Positions 1 through 10,183 are shown, counted from the stretch's first letter. The stretch is DNA of 64,000 nucleotides from Halanaerobium kushneri (GCF_900156285.1 NZ_FTNC01000016.1:1-64000), one strand, 5' to 3'. Program-made: numbers and translations. Notes: generated from the letters alone by a model not told the origin.

Positions 1-34
1 AAATGAAGTTTAAATACACATTTGAAAGATAAAT

Positions 35-90
35 CCCTACTAAAGAAATATTAATTAACTTCTATAGTAGGGTGGCCGTCAGGCCATTTT
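35..90 (+). terminator. Tandem hairpins upstream of purD, possible terminator or attenuator
   Basis: CCCTACTA (35-42) pairs with TAGTAGGG (65-72). Directly after it TGGCC-GTCA-GGCCA (73-86) forms a second hairpin followed by TTTTGTTC. This could end an upstream transcript or act as an attenuator in the purine leader. No known riboswitch consensus was recognised in 1-204, and the preceding gene lies outside the window. Confidence 0.45.
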
Positions 91-204
91 GTTCTTTGTT
101 TAATTTTTTAAAAACCAGAGCTCAAAATGAGGTTAATAGATTGAATCTTTGAGTATACGATAATCCAGTTTAAGGCTGGAAATATAAAAATGGGAGTGGA
201 TAGA

Positions 205-1476
205 ATGAACATTCTTCTCATCGGAAGTGGTGGAAGAGAAAATGCACTCGCCTGGAAGTTAGCACAGAGCAGTAGAGTAAAAGAATTATATATAGCAGCA
301 GGTAATCCAGGTACTGCAGAATATGGTGAAAATCTTGAATTTGATGAAAGTAATCAGGAAGCACTATTAGAATTTGCCTTAAAAGAAAAGATTGATATTA
401 CAGTAGTTGGGCCTGAGGCACCACTGGCAGCAGGAATAGTCGATTTATTTGAGGAACACGGCTTAAATGTTTTTGGACCTAAAAAAGCAGCTGCCCGGCT
501 GGAAAGCTCAAAAGCATTTTCTAAAGAGCTGATGTACAAATATGGGATTCCAACTGCAGAATACAAGAGTTTTACTGAGGCAGCAGAGGCAAAAGCTTAT
601 ATTGAGGAAAAAGGAGCACCAATTGTAGTTAAAGCTTCTGGCCTGGCAGCAGGAAAAGGTGTTATTGTGGCTCAGACAGTAGAAGAAGCAGTAGAAGCAG
701 TTGAGACAATAATGCTCAATGATAAATTTGGAGAAGCTGGCGAAAAGGTTGTTGTAGAAGAGTTTTTAGAAGGGGAAGAGGCAACAATACTTGCTTTCTG
801 TGATGGAAGAACAGTAGTGCCGATGATACCTTCTCAGGATCACAAGCCTGCTTATGATGGTGGTAAGGGTCCAAATACTGGTGGAATGGGAGCTTATGCT
901 CCAGCACCTGTAGTCACAGATGGAATTATGGAAGAATTTAAAAGAGAAATTATGAAACCGACCTTAGAAGCCCTGCAGAGTGAGGGACTTGATTTTAAAG
1001 GTATAATATACTTTGGTCTGATGATTAAGAATCAAAAAGCAAAGGTTTTAGAATATAATGTTCGTTTTGGTGATCCAGAAGCACAGGTTGTACTGCCTCT
1101 TTTAGAAACAGATCTGGTAGCTATAATGGAAGCTGTATTAAAAGAAGAGCTGGATCAGGTGGAAATTAAGTGGAAAAACCAAAAAGCACTATGTGTGGTT
1201 ATGGCTTCTGGCGGTTATCCGGTTGAATATGAAAAAGGTAAGGAAATTACAGGAATTAAAGAAGCAGAAACTGGTGAAGATATAATTGTCTTTCAGGCAG
1301 GAACAAAGATGGAAGCTGGTAAACTGCTAACAGATGGCGGCAGAGTAATTGCTGTGACTGCTCTGGGGGATAGTTTTAAAGAGGTAATTGACAAAGCTTA
1401 TGCTGGAGTAGCAAAAATTCATTTTAAAGATTTTCATATCCGAAATGATATAGGCTATAAAGCACTGACTAAATAA
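205..1476 (+). CDS. purD: Phosphoribosylamine-glycine ligase (GAR synthetase) PurD
   Basis: Cytoplasmic ATP-grasp enzyme joining phosphoribosylamine and glycine to give GAR, step 2 of purine synthesis. The N-terminus reads NILLIGSGGRENALAWKL, the PurD nucleotide-binding signature, and ATP-grasp motifs follow (KASGLAAGKGV; GGMGAYAP; EYNVRFGDPE near residues 280-290). Length is about 423 aa, normal for the family. The ATG at 205 is chosen over the one at 190 because GGGAGTGG (192-199) lies between them as a good ribosome site. It is the first gene of the purine run; a 100-bp gap separates it from purK. Confidence 0.96.
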   Translation: MNILLIGSGGRENALAWKLAQSSRVKELYIAAGNPGTAEYGENLEFDESNQEALLEFALKEKIDITVVGPEAPLAAGIVDLFEEHGLNVFGPKKAAARLESSKAFSKELMYKYGIPTAEYKSFTEAAEAKAYIEEKGAPIVVKASGLAAGKGVIVAQTVEEAVEAVETIMLNDKFGEAGEKVVVEEFLEGEEATILAFCDGRTVVPMIPSQDHKPAYDGGKGPNTGGMGAYAPAPVVTDGIMEEFKREIMKPTLEALQSEGLDFKGIIYFGLMIKNQKAKVLEYNVRFGDPEAQVVLPLLETDLVAIMEAVLKEELDQVEIKWKNQKALCVVMASGGYPVEYEKGKEITGIKEAETGEDIIVFQAGTKMEAGKLLTDGGRVIAVTALGDSFKEVIDKAYAGVAKIHFKDFHIRNDIGYKALTK

Positions 1477-1576
1477 TTATAATTTAATTTTTTATTAAGA
1501 TGAAGAATTTTGAAAATTAATATACAATTTAATTAAGAGATAAGACGAATCAAAGTTGTAACTGGGAGGTTATAAT

Positions 1577-2740
1577 TTGAAATTTAATGATAAAACCAGA
1601 CAAAAAATTGGAATTATCGGTGGTGGGCAGCTGGGTAAGATGATGATTCTGGAAGCTAAAAAAATGGGCTTTTATGTTAGCATTTTAGATCCCACAGAAG
1701 CCTGTCCTGCTGATAGTATTGCTGATGAGCATCTTATTGCGGATTTTGATGATCAGCAGGCAATTAGAGAACTGGCCCAGAAATCTGATTTAATAACCTA
1801 TGAATTTGAACATATAGGTGTAGAAGTTCTAAAAGAGCTGGAAGCAGAAGGATATAAGATTTATCCTACTGCCAGCAGCCTCGAGATTATTCAAAATAAA
1901 TATGAACAGAAAACTGTTTTGAAAAAGAACGGAATAGCTGTACCGGATTTTATTAAAGTAGAAAGTCCAGCAGATATTAAAGAAGCAGCTAAAAAATTTA
2001 CCTATCCATTAATGCTAAAAAGCTGCACAGGTGGCTATGACGGCAAAGGTAATGCAGTTGTTAAAAGCGAAGAGGAAGTAGAGAGTTCATTTAAAGAACT
2101 TGGAGCAGGTAGTACACCGTTAATGGTAGAAAAATATATTCCATTTAAAAAAGAGATCTCTATAATTGCAGCCCGGGGTTTAACTGGTGAGATGGAGGTT
2201 TATCCGGCCGGCGAAAATGATCATCAGGATAATATACTTTATGAAACGAAAGTCCCAGCAGAAATTTCAGCAGAACTTGAAGAAGAAGCAGAAGAGTTTG
2301 CCAGAGAAGTACTGGAAGTTTTCGAAGGGATAGGAATTTTCTGTGTGGAAATGTTTGTAACTGAAGCTGATGAACTGTTGATTAATGAGATAGCACCAAG
2401 GCCTCATAATTCTGGTCATTATACGATTGAAGGGTGTGTGACCTCTCAGTTTGAACAGCATGTCAGAGCAATTGCAGGTCTTCCACTCGGAGATACAGCT
2501 TTACTCAGACCTTCAGTAATGCGCAATATACTGGGAACAGGTGATCAGGGTAAGGCAGAAGTAGTTGGTCTTGAGCAGGCACTTGCTATTGAAGGAGTTA
2601 AAGTCCATGTTTATCAGAAGACAATTTCCAGACCAGGACGAAAAATGGGACATCTTACAGTGACTGCAGAAAACTTAGAGCTGGCAGCTAAAAGAGCTCT
2701 GAAAGCAAGTCAGCTGGTTGAGATAAAAGGAGAAATTTAG
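1577..2740 (+). CDS. purK: N5-carboxyaminoimidazole ribonucleotide synthase PurK
   Basis: ATP- and bicarbonate-dependent carboxylation of AIR to N5-CAIR; its product goes to PurE, encoded next. The N-terminus has the PurK signature IGIIGGGQLGKMM, then ATP-grasp motifs (MLKSCTGGYDGKGN; NEIAPRPHNSGHYTIE). The length of 387 aa is typical. The start is TTG at 1577, seven bases after GGGAGGT. It is separated from purE by 46 bp. Confidence 0.96.
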   Translation: MKFNDKTRQKIGIIGGGQLGKMMILEAKKMGFYVSILDPTEACPADSIADEHLIADFDDQQAIRELAQKSDLITYEFEHIGVEVLKELEAEGYKIYPTASSLEIIQNKYEQKTVLKKNGIAVPDFIKVESPADIKEAAKKFTYPLMLKSCTGGYDGKGNAVVKSEEEVESSFKELGAGSTPLMVEKYIPFKKEISIIAARGLTGEMEVYPAGENDHQDNILYETKVPAEISAELEEEAEEFAREVLEVFEGIGIFCVEMFVTEADELLINEIAPRPHNSGHYTIEGCVTSQFEQHVRAIAGLPLGDTALLRPSVMRNILGTGDQGKAEVVGLEQALAIEGVKVHVYQKTISRPGRKMGHLTVTAENLELAAKRALKASQLVEIKGEI

Positions 2741-2786
2741 AATATATTTGGAGTGAATTTGTTAAAAATTTGGGAGGTAAAATTTT

Positions 2787-3317
2787 ATGAAGCCTAAAGT
2801 AGGAGTGATTATGGGCAGTGATTCGGATCTGCCGGTAATGAAAGAGGCAGCAGAAATTTTAGATCAATTTGAAGTAGAATATGAGCTGACAGTTGTTTCA
2901 GCACATCGGACACCGGAGAGATTGTATAAATATGCAGAAACAGCTGAAGAAAAGGGATTAGATGTAATTATTGCCGGAGCCGGGGGAGCAGCTCATCTGC
3001 CGGGAATGGTAGCAGCTGTAACAACAGTACCTGTAATTGGAGTTCCAGTTAAAACTTCAAAGTTAAGCGGACTTGATTCACTTTATTCCATAGTCCAGAT
3101 GCCGCCGGGAGTGCCAGTTGCAACTGTTGCTATTAATGGAGCTAAAAATGCTGCTTTACTTGCAGTACAGATTCTGGCCCGCAGTGATGAAGAATTGAAT
3201 AAAAAGCAGAAAGAATACAGAAAAGACATGAAAGAAAGTGTTTTAGATACAGCAGAGAAATTAGAAGAACAGGGATATGCAGAATACCTTGAGAGGAGCG
3301 AAAAATTTGCAGACTAG
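2787..3317 (+). CDS. purE: N5-CAIR mutase PurE (class I)
   Basis: Converts N5-CAIR to CAIR. It carries the PurE motifs [10 protein letters not shown] near the N-terminus, SAHRTPER around residues 42-49 and [10 protein letters not shown] near 70. Presence of purK next door makes this the class I (N5-CAIR-using) form rather than the direct carboxylase. ATG start behind GGGAGGT. Its stop overlaps the likely TTG start of purB. It is homologous to the C-terminal half of LarB encoded at 58.2 kb. Confidence 0.96.
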   Translation: MKPKVGVIMGSDSDLPVMKEAAEILDQFEVEYELTVVSAHRTPERLYKYAETAEEKGLDVIIAGAGGAAHLPGMVAAVTTVPVIGVPVKTSKLSGLDSLYSIVQMPPGVPVATVAINGAKNAALLAVQILARSDEELNKKQKEYRKDMKESVLDTAEKLEEQGYAEYLERSEKFAD

Positions 3318-4716
3318 AGATATTTTTGCCAATATAAGTCCTCTTGATCACCGCTATTCAAGAAGGAAAGAAAATTTTGAAGAGCTAGGAAAATACCTTT
3401 CGGAAAATGCAACTATTGAATTTCAGGCTGAAGTAGAGCTCGCACTGGTTAAAGTGCTTGCTGTCAGGGGAATGGCCCCGAAAAAAGCACCGGCTGAAGT
3501 AGAAAAAGCGATCGAAGAGTTGACTACCGAAGAAGTTTATGCAGAAGAGGCTAAGACTAAACATAATATTCGGGCCTTAGTTAACTGTATTCAAAAAAAG
3601 GTAAGTGAGGAAACCCGCCCTTATATTCATTTTACAGCTACTTCTTATGATATTGTTGATACAGCAAATTCCCTCCGCTATCAGAAGGCAGCTAAAGAAT
3701 TAATTCTACCTAAACTTAAAGAATTACATAAAAGCTGGGCAGAAATTGCTCTGCGTGAAAAAGATAGAGTTCAGATCGGAAGAACTCACGGCCAGCATGC
3801 AGTGCCGGTAACCTTTGGTTTTACAATAGCTGAATATGTGGCCCGTCTGGGAGAAAGAATAGCAGAGATTGAAGCTAAATCGGAAAAACTGGTTGGTAAA
3901 TTTGCCGGAGCTGTGGGAGCCTATAATGCCAGCGGTATCTTTTTTGAAGATCCGGAAGAGTTTGAAAAAGAGGTATTAGCTGAACTGGGTTTAAAGCCGG
4001 GAGAGCATTCAACTCAGATTGTCCAGGCTGAACCTATGACAGATTTTGTCCACGCTCTTGTTTCAACTTTTAGTGTGCTGGCGGCTTTTTCTGATGATAT
4101 GCGCCATCTGCAGCGCTCAGAAATTGCAGAAATTGGTGAGCATTTTGGCAAAGACCAGGTTGGATCTTCGACTATGCCTCACAAAAGGAATCCAATAAAT
4201 TATGAGAACGTAAAAAGTTTGTGGAAGGCTTTTATGCCCCAGATGACAACAGTTTACATGGATCAGTTATCTGAACACCAGCGGGATTTAACAAATTCAG
4301 CTTCTTCTCGTTTCATACCGGAATTAATAGCCGCTCTGCTTTCTGCAGTTGCCAGATTAACCAGGGTAAGCTCTAAGATGGCAGTAGATCAGGAAAATAT
4401 AAAGAAAAACTTTGAACAGAACAAAAAGATGATTGTAGCAGAACCTTTATATATACTTTTAGCAGCAGCCGGTCATCCTGATGCCCATGAGGCAGTACGG
4501 AAACTAACTTTAAAAGCTCAAAAGACAGACCTTTCTTTAAAAGAATTAGTTGATCAGAGTGAGGAACTCCAGGGATACTGGGGTAAATTCACTGAAAATC
4601 AGAAAGAATTAATTTTAGAACCTGAAAAGTACACCGGAATTGCGGCTCAGAAAACAGAAAAGATAGTTAAGAACTGGCAGCGCAAATTCAATTATGATCT
4701 CAAAACGGAGGTTTAA
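3307..4716 (+). CDS. purB: Adenylosuccinate lyase PurB
   Basis: Fumarase/aspartase-superfamily lyase acting twice in purine synthesis: SAICAR to AICAR, and adenylosuccinate to AMP. The superfamily signature [11 protein letters not shown] is present, with TSYDIVDT and [14 protein letters not shown] supplying other active-site regions. An upstream ATG at 3277 would overlap purE by 41 bp. The TTG at 3307 is preferred because GAGAGGAG (3291-3298) lies 8 nt before it and the conserved protein begins just after. With that start the protein is 469 aa. Confidence 0.94.
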   Translation: MQTRDIFANISPLDHRYSRRKENFEELGKYLSENATIEFQAEVELALVKVLAVRGMAPKKAPAEVEKAIEELTTEEVYAEEAKTKHNIRALVNCIQKKVSEETRPYIHFTATSYDIVDTANSLRYQKAAKELILPKLKELHKSWAEIALREKDRVQIGRTHGQHAVPVTFGFTIAEYVARLGERIAEIEAKSEKLVGKFAGAVGAYNASGIFFEDPEEFEKEVLAELGLKPGEHSTQIVQAEPMTDFVHALVSTFSVLAAFSDDMRHLQRSEIAEIGEHFGKDQVGSSTMPHKRNPINYENVKSLWKAFMPQMTTVYMDQLSEHQRDLTNSASSRFIPELIAALLSAVARLTRVSSKMAVDQENIKKNFEQNKKMIVAEPLYILLAAAGHPDAHEAVRKLTLKAQKTDLSLKELVDQSEELQGYWGKFTENQKELILEPEKYTGIAAQKTEKIVKNWQRKFNYDLKTEV

Positions 4717-4721
4717 TTAAG

Positions 4722-5441
4722 ATGAAAAAAAAGGAAATGATCTATGAAGGAAAGGCAAAGCAGATTTTTAAGACTGACAAAAATGATCAGGTGATTGTCC
4801 ACTTTAAGGATGATGCAACAGCTTTTGACGGTCAGAAAAAAGGTCAGATTGCAGAAAAGGGAATGATTAATAATAAGATTAGTAATTTCTTTTTTAAGCT
4901 TTTAGAAGAAAAAGGCATTAAGACTCATTTGATTGAAGAACTCAATGAGCGCGATTCACTGGTTAAGAAGGTTGATATTATTCCTCTGGAAGTTGTAATG
5001 CGCAATGTGGCAGCCGGAAGTCTGGCAAAAAGAATTGGTCTTGAGGAAGGGACTCCACTTAAGCAGCCGGTAATCGAGTTTTATTATAAAGATGATGATC
5101 TGGGAGATCCTTTAATCAATGTTTCGCATATTGAACTTCTTGGTCTGGCTGGTAGGGAAGAGCTGGAGCGTTTAATCGCACTTGGGCACAAAATTAATGA
5201 TATTTTAGTTAAGTTTTTAAAAGAGCGAAATGTAGATCTAGTTGACTTTAAACTTGAGTTTGGAAAAACTGCTGAGGGAGAAATAATTTTGGCTGATGAA
5301 ATTACTCCTGATACCTGCCGCTTTTGGGACAGTGAGACTAAGGAAAAGCTGGATAAAGATCGTTTCCGTCGTGATCTTGGTGATGTGGAAGAGGCCTATC
5401 ATGAAATGTATAAGCGGATTACCGGCCAGGACTGGAAATAA
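4722..5441 (+). CDS. purC: SAICAR synthase PurC
   Basis: ATP-dependent ligation of aspartate to CAIR. The N-terminus YEGKAKQIFKT is the typical PurC opening, and it contains VRNVAAGSLAKR-like and DFKLEFG motifs plus LADEITPDTCRFWD near residue 190. Length of 239 aa is normal. ATG start behind GGAGGT, 5 bp after purB, so translation is likely coupled. Confidence 0.96.
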   Translation: MKKKEMIYEGKAKQIFKTDKNDQVIVHFKDDATAFDGQKKGQIAEKGMINNKISNFFFKLLEEKGIKTHLIEELNERDSLVKKVDIIPLEVVMRNVAAGSLAKRIGLEEGTPLKQPVIEFYYKDDDLGDPLINVSHIELLGLAGREELERLIALGHKINDILVKFLKERNVDLVDFKLEFGKTAEGEIILADEITPDTCRFWDSETKEKLDKDRFRRDLGDVEEAYHEMYKRITGQDWK

Positions 5442-5459
5442 GCAAAGGGAGGAAAATTG

Positions 5460-6938
5460 ATGAGAGAAAGTTGTAATTTCTCTAGTAAAAATATTAATCA
5501 AGATAAGCAGGGTTCAGCGGATTTGAATTTAACTCAAGCTGAATTTAATGAAGATAAAATGAGCGAAGAATGTGGGGTTTTTGGCGTTTTTAATGCTGAT
5601 GGAGAAAGCAGTGCGGCTGAACTTAGTTATCTTGGTCTAATTGCTCTTCAGCATCGCGGCCAGGAGAGTGCCGGTATCTGTTCAAATCACAACGGAGATT
5701 TTAATCTCCATAAGGGCATGGGTCTTGTTGAAAGTGTTTTTGAGGAAAAAGATATGGAAAGTTTAAAAGGGGAAATGGCAATTGGCCATGTCCGCTATTC
5801 AACCAGTGGCTCCAGTAAGCTTTCAAATGCTCAACCAATTTTAATTAATAGTATTAAAGGGGATCTAGCACTGGCCCACAATGGTAATTTAGCCAATGGA
5901 GCAGAACTCAGAAATAATCTGGAGCAGAATGGATCCATTTTTCACTCTACTTTAGATACAGAAGTAATAGCCCATCTTGTGGCTCGTTCGTTTGAAGATA
6001 ATATTGTTGAGGCTCTGGTTCAGAGTTTGCACCAGTTAAAAGGAGCTTTTTCTCTGGTGGCAATGACAGAAGATAAGTTGATTGCAATTCGTGATCCTCG
6101 TGGCTTTAGGCCACTTTCTTTAGGAAAAGTAGATAACACTTATGTGGTTGCTTCCGAAAGCTGTGCCTTTGATGTGATTGGGGCAGAATTTATTCGGGAT
6201 GTAGCACCGGGAGAAGTAATTGTAATTGATCAGGATGGAATTAAAAGCAGGCGCTATACCGGAGAGAATGGGACCAGTCTCTGTGTTTTCGAATATATAT
6301 ATTTTGCTCGACCTGACAGCAATATTGCTGGTCAGAATGTACTTTTGGCCAGAAAAGAAATGGGAAAACAGCTGGCCCGGGAGATGGATGTAGAAGCAGA
6401 TATTGTTGTTCCGGTTCCAGATTCCGGAATCGCAGCAGCTCTTGGTTTTGCGGAAGAATCAGGTATTCCCTATGCTCAGGGGATTTTGCGGAATCGCTAT
6501 ATGGGCAGAACATTTATTCAGCCAACTCAAGAAATTAGAGATTTAAAAGTTAGATTAAAATTATCGCCGATTAAAGAAATTATAAAAGATAAAAAAGTAA
6601 TTTTGATTGATGATTCTATTGTCAGAGGAACAACCAGCAAACAGATTATTGGACGAATAAAAGAGGCGGGGGCGAGAGAAGTTCATATGGCTATTTCATC
6701 TCCTCCAGTAGAGCATCCCTGCTATTTTGGGCTCGATACCTCTCGCAGACAGGAATTAATTGCCAGTAGAAATACTGAAGAAGAGATTGGCGAAAGTATT
6801 GGTGCAGACAGCCTGCATTATTTATCACAGGCGGGAATGCTTAAATCAATCAAAACTGATGTAGAACTTGGTTTCTGTACTGCCTGTTTTGATGGAGATT
6901 ATCCAGTTGACAGCAGGTACTTAAGTGAGGAGGAATAA
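5460..6938 (+). CDS. purF: Amidophosphoribosyltransferase PurF, Fe-S type with propeptide
   Basis: First committed enzyme of the pathway: PRPP plus glutamine to phosphoribosylamine. It has an N-terminal Ntn glutaminase and a C-terminal phosphoribosyltransferase domain (VILIDDSIVRGTT). The mature enzyme should begin at the Cys of ECGVFGVFN (Cys38 from this ATG) after removal of a 37-residue propeptide, which is long. Cysteines in SLCVFEY, HPCYFG and FCTACFDGDYP match the Bacillus-type [4Fe-4S] ligands, so this is predicted to be an oxygen-sensitive, Fe-S form. ATG at 5460 is preferred over the adjacent TTG at 5457; AAAGGGAGG precedes it. Confidence 0.95.
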   Translation: MRESCNFSSKNINQDKQGSADLNLTQAEFNEDKMSEECGVFGVFNADGESSAAELSYLGLIALQHRGQESAGICSNHNGDFNLHKGMGLVESVFEEKDMESLKGEMAIGHVRYSTSGSSKLSNAQPILINSIKGDLALAHNGNLANGAELRNNLEQNGSIFHSTLDTEVIAHLVARSFEDNIVEALVQSLHQLKGAFSLVAMTEDKLIAIRDPRGFRPLSLGKVDNTYVVASESCAFDVIGAEFIRDVAPGEVIVIDQDGIKSRRYTGENGTSLCVFEYIYFARPDSNIAGQNVLLARKEMGKQLAREMDVEADIVVPVPDSGIAAALGFAEESGIPYAQGILRNRYMGRTFIQPTQEIRDLKVRLKLSPIKEIIKDKKVILIDDSIVRGTTSKQIIGRIKEAGAREVHMAISSPPVEHPCYFGLDTSRRQELIASRNTEEEIGESIGADSLHYLSQAGMLKSIKTDVELGFCTACFDGDYPVDSRYLSEEE

Positions 6939-6940
6939 TT

Positions 6941-7975
6941 TTGGGCTTAAATTATAAAAAGGCCGGAGTTGATATAGATGCCGGCAATAAAGCTGTAGAA
7001 TTAATAAAAAAAGATGTACAGTCCACCTTTGGTCCGGAAGTTATGACCGGATTGGGGGGATTTGGTGGACTTTTTAAACCTGATTTAAGTAAGTATAAAA
7101 ATCCAGTTTTGGTTTCTGGAACTGATGGTGTGGGTACTAAACTAAAACTGGCCTTTAAACTTGATATTCATCATACAATTGGTATAGATCTAGTTGCAAT
7201 GTCAGTTAATGATATTCTGGCTCAGGGTGCTCAGCCTTTGTTTTTTCTTGACTATCTGGCAACAGGAAAACTGGAGCCGGAAAAAACTGCAGAGATTGTT
7301 AAAGGAATTGCTGCTGGCTGTAAAGAGTCAGGTGCAGCTTTAATTGGTGGAGAAACTGCAGAGATGGCAGGTTTTTACCGGCCCGGCGAATATGATCTTG
7401 CAGGTTTTGCAGTGGGAATAGTTGATCAGGATCAGATAATTACCGGAAGTGAAATTAAAGAAGGAGATTTAGTGATTGGCCTTCGCTCAGATGGCCTGCA
7501 CAGCAATGGTTTTACTCTTGCTCGAGCCGCTCTATTTGATAAGGCGGGCTATGACTATACTGCAGAAGTTGAAGGTTTAAAAAATAATTTAGGGGAAGAA
7601 TTGCTTATTCCCACTAAAATTTATGTTAAAACTGTAATGGCTCTGCTGGAGAAATTTAAGTTAAAGGGTATTGCTCATATTACAGGTGGTGGCTTAATTG
7701 AGAACTTACCCCGAATTCTGCCAGACGGTTTAAAAGCTGAAATTAAAAAAGACAGATGGGAGCCACAGCAGATTTTTAAGCTTATTCAGCAGGCAGGAGA
7801 GATTGAAGAAAGAGAAATGTATCGAACATTTAATATGGGAATTGGAATGACCCTTGTTATTGATAAAAATGATAAAGAAAAAATACTGAAAGAACTCACA
7901 GAAATGGGAGAAGAAGCCTACCTGATTGGTGAAATTAAAGCAGGAGCTCAAGACACATCTCTCGAAATAAAATAA
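6941..7975 (+). CDS. purM: Phosphoribosylformylglycinamidine cyclo-ligase (AIR synthetase) PurM
   Basis: ATP-dependent ring closure of FGAM to AIR. It opens with YKKAGVDIDAGNKAV, followed by the family motifs VSGTDGVGTKLKLAF, GGETAEMAGFY and ITGGGLIENLPRILP. Length 344 aa is standard. TTG start behind GTGAGGAGG, two bases after the purF stop. Its substrate needs FGAM synthase (PurSQL), which is not in this window. Confidence 0.96.
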   Translation: MGLNYKKAGVDIDAGNKAVELIKKDVQSTFGPEVMTGLGGFGGLFKPDLSKYKNPVLVSGTDGVGTKLKLAFKLDIHHTIGIDLVAMSVNDILAQGAQPLFFLDYLATGKLEPEKTAEIVKGIAAGCKESGAALIGGETAEMAGFYRPGEYDLAGFAVGIVDQDQIITGSEIKEGDLVIGLRSDGLHSNGFTLARAALFDKAGYDYTAEVEGLKNNLGEELLIPTKIYVKTVMALLEKFKLKGIAHITGGGLIENLPRILPDGLKAEIKKDRWEPQQIFKLIQQAGEIEEREMYRTFNMGIGMTLVIDKNDKEKILKELTEMGEEAYLIGEIKAGAQDTSLEIK

Positions 7976-7988
7976 AGAAGGTGCAAAA

Positions 7989-8603
7989 ATGCTTAAAATA
8001 GCTGTTTTTGCCTCAGGTAGAGGCTCAAATTTTCAATCAATAATTGATAATATAAAAAGTGGAGACATTGAAGCTGAAATAAAGATTTTAATTAGTGACC
8101 GCCAGGATTCTGGAGCCTTAAAGAGGGCTGAACATGAAGGAGTGGAGAATGTTTTTATAAATCCTTCCCACTTTGAAACTAAGGCTGATTACGAAAAAGA
8201 GCTGATTGATCTTTTAAAAGAAACCAGTGCAGATTTAATAGTTCTTGCTGGTTATATGCGAATTTTATCACCATTATTTGTTAAAGAATTTAAAAATCAG
8301 ATCATTAATATTCATCCTTCACTCTTACCTGCATTTAAAGGTCTGAATGCCCAGAAACAGGCAGTTGATTATGGGGTCAAATACAGCGGCTGTACAGTTC
8401 ATTTTGTTGATCAGGGGATGGATACAGGTCCTATTATTTTGCAGGAAGTAGTGGAAGTAAAAGAAAATGATAGTGCTGATGATCTGGCAGCAAGGATTTT
8501 AAAAAAAGAACATAAGATCTACCCTGAAGCAGTTAAGTTAATTGCAGAGGGCAGAGTAAAAATTGAAGGACGAAAAGTTAGAATCTTAAAGGAGGAAAAA
8601 TAA
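7989..8603 (+). CDS. purN: Phosphoribosylglycinamide formyltransferase PurN
   Basis: Transfers a formyl group from 10-formyl-THF to GAR. Visible motifs are the N-terminal IAVFASGRGSNFQSI and the catalytic region LAGYMRILSPLFV-N-INIHPSLLPAFKG, with the HPSLLP histidine and the later conserved Asp in DQGMDTGPII. Length 204 aa is typical. ATG behind AGAAGGTG. It lies 13 bp after purM and 2 bp before purH. Confidence 0.95.
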   Translation: MLKIAVFASGRGSNFQSIIDNIKSGDIEAEIKILISDRQDSGALKRAEHEGVENVFINPSHFETKADYEKELIDLLKETSADLIVLAGYMRILSPLFVKEFKNQIINIHPSLLPAFKGLNAQKQAVDYGVKYSGCTVHFVDQGMDTGPIILQEVVEVKENDSADDLAARILKKEHKIYPEAVKLIAEGRVKIEGRKVRILKEEK

Positions 8604-8605
8604 CT

Positions 8606-10183
8606 TTGTCTAAAATTAAAAGAGCATTGTTAAGTGTATCAGATAAGGAAGGTATTGTAGATTTTGCAGCGGGTCTAAAAGAATTTGGAGTAGAGATTAT
8701 TTCAACAGGTGGAACTGGTAAACTCTTAAAAGAAAATGATATTGAGGTAACTGATATTGATCAGGTTACTGATTTTCCAGAGATGATGAACGGAAGAGTT
8801 AAGACTCTCCATCCAGCAGTTCATGGTGGGATTTTAGCAGTCAGAGATAATGATGAGCATTTAAAAGAAATCGCTGCTCAAAACATTGAACCCATAGATT
8901 TAGTTGTCTGTAACCTCTATCCTTTTGCAGAAACAATTGCTAAAGATGATGTTACTTTAGAAGAAGCAATAGAAAATATTGATATTGGTGGACCAACGAT
9001 GATCCGTTCTGCTGCCAAAAATAATAATGATGTAGCTGTTGTGGTAGACACGGCTGATTATGATGAACTTTTAGCAGAGATGAAGGTTGGCAGTGGTGCT
9101 TTAACAAAAACTAAAAAATTAAAGCTGGCCTATAAGGCTTTTCATCATACAGCAGAGTATGATCAGAGAATACAGAAGTATTTAGGTGAAATTGTAATGG
9201 ACGAAGAAGAAAAACAGCAATTACCTGAGACACTTCTTGACCGTTATGATAAGAGAGAAGATCTTCGCTATGGAGAAAACCCTCATCAAAAAGCTGCATT
9301 TTACTTAGAAGCAGAGCAGAATGAACCTTCAATTTCGACAGCAGAAAAACTGCACGGCAAAGGAATGTCCTATAATAATATTAATGATACAGATGGTGCT
9401 TTAGAACTTGTAAAAGAATTTGAAGCTAAGCCAGCAGCTGCCGTAATTAAACATGCTAATCCCTGTGGTATGGCAACAGCTAATACGCTTAAAGATGCTT
9501 TTGTTAATGCCCATGCAGGAGATCCATTATCTGCTTTTGGTTCAATTGTGGCAGTAAATAGAAAAATTGATGCTGAAACAGCTAAAGAAATTGCTGATCA
9601 GGATAAGTTTATAGAAGTTGTTATAGCTCCCGATTATGAAGAAGAGGCATTAGAAATTCTTAAAGCTAGATCTGAAAAAATGAGGATTTTAAAAACCGGT
9701 GAGCTTTCTATTAATAGAGAAAAACCTGGCTACAGTATGAAAAAGGTAACAGGGGGTCTTTTAGTTCAGGATAGAGATTTAGCTCAGACTGCTGCTGAGG
9801 ATCTTAAAGTAGTGACCGAAAAAGCTCCAACTGAAGAGCAGATAAAAGACCTATTATTTTCCTGGAAGGTAGTTAAACATGTTAAATCAAATGCAATTGT
9901 AATGGCTAAAGATGAGATGGTAGTTGGTGTTGGTGCCGGTCAGATGAGCAGAGTTGACTCAATGATTATTGCCGGCCGTAAAGCTGAAGGCCGCCAGGAA
10001 GGTGGAGTTGTTGCTTCAGATGCGTTTTTCCCATTCCCTGATGCAGTAGAAAAAGCTGCCGAACTTGGCATTAAAGCAATAATTCAGCCGGGGGGTTCAA
10101 TCAGAGATGAGAAGGTAATTGCAGCCTGTAACAAATTGGGAATTGCAATGGTCTTTACTGGCAAAAGGCATTTTAGACACTAA
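8606..10183 (+). CDS. purH: Bifunctional AICAR transformylase/IMP cyclohydrolase PurH
   Basis: Last two steps to IMP. The N-terminal MGS-like cyclohydrolase domain (about residues 1-190; ALLSVSDKEGIVDFA, STGGTGKLL) is followed by the AICARFT domain (DLRYGENPHQKAAFY; AVIKHANPCGMA; DAFFPFPDAVE; IIQPGGSIRDE). Length 525 aa is normal. TTG start 9 bp after GGAGG. It ends the purine operon and is followed by a strong terminator at 10294-10359. Confidence 0.96.
   Translation: MSKIKRALLSVSDKEGIVDFAAGLKEFGVEIISTGGTGKLLKENDIEVTDIDQVTDFPEMMNGRVKTLHPAVHGGILAVRDNDEHLKEIAAQNIEPIDLVVCNLYPFAETIAKDDVTLEEAIENIDIGGPTMIRSAAKNNNDVAVVVDTADYDELLAEMKVGSGALTKTKKLKLAYKAFHHTAEYDQRIQKYLGEIVMDEEEKQQLPETLLDRYDKREDLRYGENPHQKAAFYLEAEQNEPSISTAEKLHGKGMSYNNINDTDGALELVKEFEAKPAAAVIKHANPCGMATANTLKDAFVNAHAGDPLSAFGSIVAVNRKIDAETAKEIADQDKFIEVVIAPDYEEEALEILKARSEKMRILKTGELSINREKPGYSMKKVTGGLLVQDRDLAQTAAEDLKVVTEKAPTEEQIKDLLFSWKVVKHVKSNAIVMAKDEMVVGVGAGQMSRVDSMIIAGRKAEGRQEGGVVASDAFFPFPDAVEKAAELGIKAIIQPGGSIRDEKVIAACNKLGIAMVFTGKRHFRH

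Noticed and set aside
120-204. Possible purine riboswitch before purD (ATAATCC-like piece near 160-166)
   Set aside because: The three-stem layout and the other conserved loop sequences are absent, and too little sequence remains before the gene.
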